Shown piece by piece: positions 57,579 to 64,000 of a stretch of DNA of 64,000 nucleotides (within the stretch, counting starts at the first letter, position 1; the number at the start of each line of letters is the position of its first letter). Source of the DNA: Ophioderma brevispina (taxonomy: Eukaryota; Echinodermata; Ophiuroidea; Amphilepidida; Ophiodermatidae); the NCBI GenBank assembly GCA_023653785.1, contig JAMKCH010049087.1, positions 62,001 to 126,000 of the forward strand, read 5' to 3'. Made by a program: the position numbers and the translations under genes. Under the pieces are notes generated by a model. It was not told where the DNA came from. It did not search any database and worked only from the letters and a program-made list of their open reading frames with translations.

Positions 57579-57779
57579 CAGTGGGTAACCAGCTTTTTTT
57601 TCAGGGGGCAGAGGGGGGGGGGCAATTATAGTTTCAGGACGGGCGGCAAGCATTATTAAATGTGATAGTATAGTAGCATGCCTATGTAAATTTACCCTTT
57701 TCAGGGGGGGGCAAGAAGGGGGGAAGATTCCCACAGGGGGCAGCTGCCCCCACTTGACCACCCTCTGGTTACGCAACTG
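57579..57779. mobile_element. hAT-like MITE (CAGTGGCGTAACC ends), unit B
   Basis: Same element at the same site as 53251-53440. Here the right end is complete (CTCTGGTTACGCAACTG) and the left end has lost bases (CAGTGGGTAACC). It was therefore inserted before the two units separated. Confidence 0.8.
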
Positions 57780-57824
57780 GCTTAGGGACTAATTTGGTGG
57801 GGGGTGTTTGTGTTGTTAAAGGCC

Positions 57825-60380
57825 TGTTCGCTGTAGGGGTAAGCCCGTTTATGGGAAACAGCGGTTTAGCAAAAAATCGAACTGCCGGAAGTTTGAAAGA
57901 AAATTTGAGTGGTTTACACCAAATCAAAAATCTCTAAAAGTTCCATGTAATGCGTGCGACAGTTCCGATATTGGGCAAACATAGTTTATCTCAAAATAAT
58001 TGGAGTCACATGTGTGACAGCTCTCGATAATTTTTGGTAAATAAGATTTGCCATTGTGTTCATGTGCGCGTGAATCGCTAATTTGAAACATAAACCACCG
58101 GGACTGTGGAAGGTGCGCCCTCCTCCCAAATGAACTTAAGCGCCTTTCAACCCACCCCTCCCCCCCCCCCCCCCCCCAAAAAAAAAAAAAAAGATGCTTT
58201 TTGTCCATCGTCCCCATGCTTTCTTTGTAAGTTGTTTCCTTGTTTGTGTCTTTTCGAATGTTTCAAAGAATTCCACGCATGCCATTCTTAACCCTCCAAA
58301 TGAACGTCCACCCCCCCCCCAAAATGTTGCGCTAGAACCACATGGCATGAACTGTATGGCAATACAATCAGACTGTAAACTTATGATTCTAATGAGGCGA
58401 ACATTGTAACCATTAGGTGTGAAATGGAATACTGATTGAATTAGTTATTTCACTATGGAATAAAATTGCTTAAGAACAGAACAATGTACAACATACCAGT
58501 GCTCTGAATCAACGGCAAATATTAACGAAGAAGAAAAATGGCTACTCTAAATGTCATTAATTTTGGGGGAGGAATCGGAAACCAGTGTGAAAAATTTGTG
58601 ATACACGGAAGACGTACAATGAACGAGGACCTACAGAAATCTGTTGTGGGCACCTTAAAACAGCGACCCCTAATTGGATCGTCGGCAGGCTGTATTTTCA
58701 TTTTCGTACATCGATTCGCGTGCTGATTCCCCCCCCCCCCCCCCTTTCTGCCTATCCCTGTTTACATGGAGTGAGTCACGGTCACTGGGAACCTCCTAAA
58801 GGAAGTAATATTCTATATAGGTTGTGCTTTTTAAATTATGATAATGAGGTCAAATGATGCCCCCTTTTAACGAAATTTAAATATTGCCAATATTGCCAAT
58901 TACTCGTATTGGGAACAAATATGTAACTCTATGTGGGGAAGGGGTGAGCGCGCGTGGGTGGGGTGGTCATACACGCGAACTGGTTGTCGTTGCATTAGAG
59001 TGACAACGCTCTTCCTGCCGGCGAGTGTAATTTTGGATTTATCATTGTTATCCTAAGCCAATCATTTATTGAAGGAAGGTATATTCCGTACTTCCTCTTA
59101 AGCCCAGCTTAAATGTTTGTCTTTTCGACCACAATGGTTTTTGTTGTTGTTTTTTGTTTTGTTATTGTTTGAGGTGTAATGATAACATTAATAATGCTTT
59201 CTCTAGACAAACACCCCCCCACGTAATGATATTGATAGTTTAAGCATTCTTTATCCAAAACTTAATCATGCGCCACTGGACATTTAGTCATCATTTTAAG
59301 TATTCCGTGTGTTCTGAGTGTGTTGATGTTTTTGGGGTCATACTTCCTTATCTTCTTCTATGATTCGAGTTCCATTATGATATTCAGGAAGCAATTAACC
59401 AAAAACTGGAATTCATGGACCCAGAAGCAAAACGGAATTCATCAGTATCCCCAGCAACTTTCGTTTCAGTAGGCTATAGATATTTGGTCTACAATCGATA
59501 GCGCGTAGGCCCCTATTCTACTCTGAATTGCAACCATATCGAGGTGGAAATACACATTACATATTTTGGTGATGATGATGAATTGATTGATGAGTGATGC
59601 GTGAAACCAATAAGCACACAGGTGCTTCGCCAACTTCTTCTTGCAGGCAACAGGTGTTTTCTTAATTAAAAACACATACTTAGCGTGTGATCGCCAACAA
59701 GTCCGGCCTAGCCCAGAGCGCCTCAGCATGCAGGGAACATACAAAGAATAAACCTGCCGACGGTGCCCGTTAAGGAGGGGGGGGTGCGGCCCGCACCCCC
59801 CCCCCCCCCCCCCCAACAAATTCCAACCAAAACAAGGGGAAGGAAAAGAAAACAGCGTCCCACTTTTGCTGAATATTGCTTAAAACGGTCCAAATTCAGA
59901 AAGAATTTTGCCAATTTGGGTGACGATGTGATCAGAAAGTCCAAAAAAAAAGAAGGACCATTAGGGGGGGGGGGCGGTTAGGTTTGTTCACTTCTTCACT
60001 TTGTTACAAAAAAAAAAAGGTCCACGGTTTCGAAAAAAAGGTCACTTTTTCGAAGTCCCGCACCCCCCTAAAATAAATCATGCTACGGCCCTGCCTGCAG
60101 AGAAATATCTAAAATTTTAGGTGAGCCTGGCAAGATGCATGTAAGCTATTTATTGTATTAGGGCGGAACTGCTGGTATTTTCTAGAGGCGCAAAAAAAGT
60201 CCATTCAACAAATTTACCACTTCCGTGACAAGGGCACTATGAGCGAAGTGTGTAATAAGGCGTGCTGTACGTATGACGGAGGTGATTATAGTTAGGGTGT
60301 GAAAAACAGTAAAGGGATTTAGATATTCCTGATAACTATCCAATAAAGAAGAAAAGAAAAGAGAAAGAAGAAAAAGAAGA
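57825..60380. other. Homopolymer-rich sequence, no recognised gene
   Basis: C runs of more than 10 lie near 58156-58178 (followed by an A run), 58310, 58728 and 59798; G runs lie near 59776 and 59964. The 59776-59814 G/C pair can fold back. A TACGGCCCTG end near 60080, preceded by GCACCCCCCTAAAATAAATCATGC, looks like the right terminus of another CAGxGxCGTA-type hAT MITE, but its left end is unclear. Open frames up to 117 codons read through these runs and have no motif. Confidence 0.4.
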
Positions 60381-60391
60381 AGACGACACGA

Positions 60392-60492
60392 ACCCCTCTC
60401 TCTCCCCTCCCCGCTCCCCCTCTACTCTCTCTCTCTTTCGCTCTCTCCCTCTCTCTCTCTTTAGCTCTCTCTCTCTCTCCCTTCCTCTCTCC
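60392..60492. repeat. (CT)n-rich microsatellite
   Basis: CCCCTCTCTCTCCCCTCC...CTCTCTCTCTCTCCC, interrupted by TTTCG and TTTAG, and preceded by a purine tract (GAAGAAAAAGAAGAAGA). Confidence 0.95.
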
Positions 60493-60499
60493 CACCACG

Positions 60500-61105
60500 A
60501 AAAGATAGGTATACTTATCCAGTTTAAACTATTTCAAAAGGATTTCGGTCCCGTCCCAAGCTATTGCTTAGCTCTTGTGAAAGATTAGGCCTATAAAGTT
60601 TAAAACAAAAATAACAATTTCAGTGTTGATTACTTGAAATTAACCAAATTAGATCATGCTCTAAGGTAAAATAAGGTTATTAAACATAAAAATACATTGT
60701 AGGTAATTAAATTTGATGAGAAATAATCCGGAATTTTGGTTTTCTTCTTGCCCTTGGTCTATTAACAGTTAACGGACGATTAAGCTTCCGGGGATTGGAA
60801 AATAGATTGACGGCGAGAAGGGCACAAGGGCAGGCTGAAATTCTCTCGGGCAGTGAAGATAATAATAGTTCACTGGCGAGTTGTACCTGCGGCACAATGC
60901 GCAAGCAAATATGTCTAGGCTATATATTATATTTCGTAAAACAGCCTCCTAAAAATTAATCACATCATTATTGATTGAACTCTAAGTTACTCAAGACATA
61001 TTTGAGCCAGACCATCTAAAGTAGCCTTATTGGTACCACTTGGGGGAGGGGGGAAATAGGCATTTATACCAGGGCTACCTCATACTATGACATACACGAA
61101 AATGT
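60500..61105. other. No recognised gene
   Basis: Non-coding. The 65-codon minus frame at 60707-60904 has no motif. Confidence 0.3.
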
Positions 61106-61109
61106 ATGA

Positions 61110-61475
61110 TGGCCATTCTGAAGGGGTAGCTTAAGCGGGATAAGGGGTCGCAAAAGATTATACAGGGGTCAAAATTGAAACGTGGTCCAATGTTGTTGAA
61201 TAGCATACCAAATTGTTCGTATGGTCACAAGAATTGTAAGAAAATTTCTTATGTATAGTTTGTGTTATTTCCAACTAACCCTTATGGAGTTATTATAGGT
61301 CAAAGGTTAAATTTAGCTTCTACAGGGGTCAACTATTAAAAAATACTTCAATTTCAGTGGAAATGGTCTCATATTATTTGTAATGTAATCTCAAGTAAAA
61401 TAAGGTATAGTTTTGGACAATGTACAATGTATAGTTTACCAAGTTAACACCCAACATTAACCCCCATCCCGTAGG
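61110..61475 (+). repeat. 'TACAGGGGTCAA' tandem repeat, two units of ~160 bp
   Basis: TACAGGGGTCAA at about 61161 and 61321. Both are followed by AAATTGAAAC/AAATACTTCAATT, a GGTC- or TCTC-containing stretch and GTATAGTTT. A third unit is at 44.11-44.28 kb. Confidence 0.6.
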
Positions 61476-61479
61476 GGTA

Positions 61480-64000
61480 TAGGGCTAGTACTAATGAGGT
61501 GCGCAACTTGCTAATTTCTTTGTGTAACTAAGAACTTTTCTACCCGAGGAACTTATCACGTTTTCTTTAAAGTGCTTTTCACCTTTCAAAAAAATAATTT
61601 CTGAATGTTTCACTTTTGACACACTCCAGTATGCCCATTTTCAGTCTTACAAGTTCATCGTCACGCTTAAATCGGAGAAAGCACTTTTTTTCAAAAGACA
61701 AATTGATAAAAGAAAAAAGGCGTGAACATTGGGTAAATTATTTTACTAGTATCCACCAACAACTGCGTCAAAATAAATTCTGTTAAGTTGTTAAAAGCAC
61801 GTTTTTACACATACTGCGAAGAGGCTTGTTAAAATATGTCAAAAAGTGGTATTTGAACTACTTGGCTCACTTATGTTAATTAATTTGTAACACAGTGTTT
61901 TTTTTTAAGTTAACTAATATATGGTAAAATACAATCAACCTATCGTGAGTCTGGTCAAATTTCAAGTTACTGATTTTGCCAATCCACGAGAGGCGAAAAA
62001 TATGCAGACATTAACCTAATTCATAAACTACAGTACATTTATCAACCCAAAAATCTGAATACTGTACGTTATTGAAGGCTTTGCAGTAATGTTTCTTCAT
62101 GCAACCTGATTGTCGAATAAATCAAATTTGTTTGCAATATTTTTTTTTACATTGGTGTAAACAGTTAAGTTTTTATGGGAAGTCTCTTTTTGCTCTTCCT
62201 TTGAAACGTAACCCGTTATAGTTAAACATATTAAACAGTTTAATACATAAACATTCAGCAATCAAAACTTTCATTGTACTAAGTCTTTAAGCGCATTTCC
62301 GAGATGAAAGCAAAAATAAGTTTCCATTTTTAATTTCTAAACATTATTTTGAAAGTGCATGACTATATTACACGAAGGGCTTGTGTACTATAGTCAAACA
62401 CTTTCAAAAAGGGGAAAGAAAGTGAATCGGAAATAGTTCTTGTCTTAAAACTTCAAAGAGCGCTAAGATCCTTGTTGGCTACTTAGAAAGCGTTTGGTCT
62501 GATCCACTACCAATTTCCATCTATCTGTTTTGAATGATAGTACTTCCTGCTATTCATCTGATTTAGTTCCTGCTTTATTTGATTCTTCACTTCAATTATC
62601 CTTTGTATTTTTTTTTTCAATCTCAGTGAATTAAAATCTGTGTTTCTAATCAAAGGGGCATTCAAAGTGACTTGAAGTACTAGTTCTAGTTTCATGAACT
62701 TCCATCAAACCCGTGCCTTTCAGTTACAAAAGAAGAATATGTTGATGGCAAAGTATTGAGTATTTGCGGAAAACTTTACTTCAGAAATGCACATAATTAC
62801 ATAATGAGTATTTTGTCCTATCTTTTCACTAAAACAAGTAATAAATAAACAAACACCTCTATTTTTGGATGTCGAAATTCTGAACAGTTTCAAATTTTAA
62901 CAATCCTTGAAATTGTAAAGACATAAACTATCTTTTACTAATCTTTCCCTGGAGGTTTTGAAAAAACACATGTGCGCTTGTCTGGATCCATCTGACAAAC
63001 CTATAACATTAGAACGGTATACTTACATTATGTAATTCACAATGATTTGAAATTTTACCGACATCGTTCTCCAGGTAGACAAGGGTGGTTTTAATTAATC
63101 TTTCCTTGGAGCTGGCCAGCATTGAAACAAGACTAGCTGTAGCTAGTATAGCTGGTCGGTTATTGAAAAATGTATATGTGATGGGTCACATCAAAAAGGG
63201 GGCACTTGCCGTGACTGATTTTGAATTTTGTGTTACTTTAGTAGATTCATTTTTACGGTTTAAAATGACACCGTTAACTATTCTCGTTTTTGGTGTATTT
63301 GAAAATAACGTGACCACTTGCACTCTCTGCTACACTAAATTTCACAGGTAATAAAGTGCACAGTGGCCCAAAAGAACTCAAAAGTAACAATTGACAGGCT
63401 CAACATAGCTGAGATGGCACAGTATAATGAGTCATGTAATTCCAGTTTGAAATGAGCTTTTGTTTTTGTTGTTAAAAAAATGTAGGGTCGGGCCTTAATT
63501 TAGGGCAGTCAAGTTACCCAACCAATCTAATTTTTTTTTTGCCTAGCTGAGTCATGGCCTGGTAAACCAACGGTGTGTGAACTTCTGAGTAGTTAATAGT
63601 TTATGGAACCAATTTGGTATTCCAGATCCGTTTCTAGTTTACACACATTTATCAATTCTGACATGTGCTTGTGAATCACGAGGCTGGCCTGGTAGCCGAG
63701 TCAAGTCACCAAAAAAATCAAGGCCTACACATCTTGGGTCCGGACAAATTTCACAGAAATGCATAACATTTATAAATCATTTTTTACTTCTAGTTTGGTT
63801 TGTTGACCTTTTTGCATGTAACATTGGGTTTTTTTGATCAAAAAACCAATCCAAAAAAAACTTACACATAAATCGAGATCTACTGCAGAAGAAAAAGGTT
63901 TGCCAATTGGGCTAGATAAGTTTAGTTTCAAAATTTGCCCCACCCAAATTCGAGGAAGAAAGGCAATGTCAAAAAAAGAGGCATCTCATGGTTTCTTAAT
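61480..64000. other. No recognised gene to the window end
   Basis: AT-rich. The 62-codon minus frame (62507-62695, Lys-rich) and 88-codon plus frame (63085-63351) have no known motif. A 28-base palindrome, ATTGGGTTTTTTTGATCAAAAAACCAAT with one asymmetry, is at 63823-63850. Confidence 0.35.

Larger units (their letters stand above)
53484..57818. repeat. Tandem duplication carrying HLX, unit B
   Basis: Follows unit A directly and in the same orientation. It is 4.3 kb rather than 3.0 kb because of a 1.27-kb insertion at about 55432-56698. Outside that, it follows unit A base for base apart from frequent one-base gaps. Confidence 0.9.

Noticed and set aside
59466..59944. 117- and 73-codon minus-strand frames with Gly runs
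   Set aside because: They read through G/C homopolymers and have no motif.

Overview
This is an AT-rich, gene-poor piece of an animal nuclear genome, with spliced coding sequence, no operons and many decayed transposons. The only confidently recognised host gene is an HLX/H2.0-type homeobox gene on the minus strand near 50.7-52.0 kb. The many AGGTCA-containing minisatellites, the 'AGGCCT' words, the MITEs, and an HLX gene with its homeobox split by an intron fit an invertebrate, perhaps an ambulacrarian (hemichordate or echinoderm). That placement is inference, because no phylogenetic marker other than HLX is present.

Layout. 0.2-4.5 kb: a Ty3/gypsy-like LTR element with a decayed gag and no visible pol; its 3' LTR is split by a hAT-like DNA element with an 8-bp target duplication. 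4.6-5.7 kb: a decayed LINE (Jockey/CR1-type reverse transcriptase) on the minus strand. 6-12 kb: mostly featureless, with one tRNA-like stretch. 12.2-16.2 kb: two copies of a 0.48-kb MITE, a ~122-bp minisatellite of about seven units, and a 363-bp MITE. 17.2 kb: a GC-rich structured hairpin element. 19.5-25.1 kb: several inverted-repeat elements, including one interrupted by a tandem repeat and a mariner-like element with ~300-bp arms. 26-33 kb: foldbacks, a 148-bp tandem repeat and three copies of a 174-bp MITE. 34.4-38.1 kb: a foldback MITE with a perfect 8-bp target duplication, followed by a 1.7-kb tandem duplication whose breakpoint lies inside the MITE. 38.8-41 kb: 'GGTCA' minisatellites. 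42-50 kb: a TTGAGTAA palindrome array, more MITEs, a triple CRE motif and a TTAA-flanked MITE. 50.4-57.8 kb: a tandem duplication carrying both HLX homeobox exons twice. 58-64 kb: homopolymer tracts, a CT microsatellite, and no recognisable gene.

A theme runs through the window. Paired copies (HLX copies A and B, the 34.6/36.3-kb pair, the 12/13.7-kb pair) differ mainly by single-base insertions and deletions, often in homopolymers. In the HLX homeodomain each copy is frameshifted where the other is intact. This suggests residual long-read error and unmerged haplotypes as much as real pseudogenes, so reading frames here should be treated with caution. I found no convincing novel multigene system. 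The most valuable items are the HLX locus and its duplication, and the well-bounded transposon families with visible termini and target duplications.
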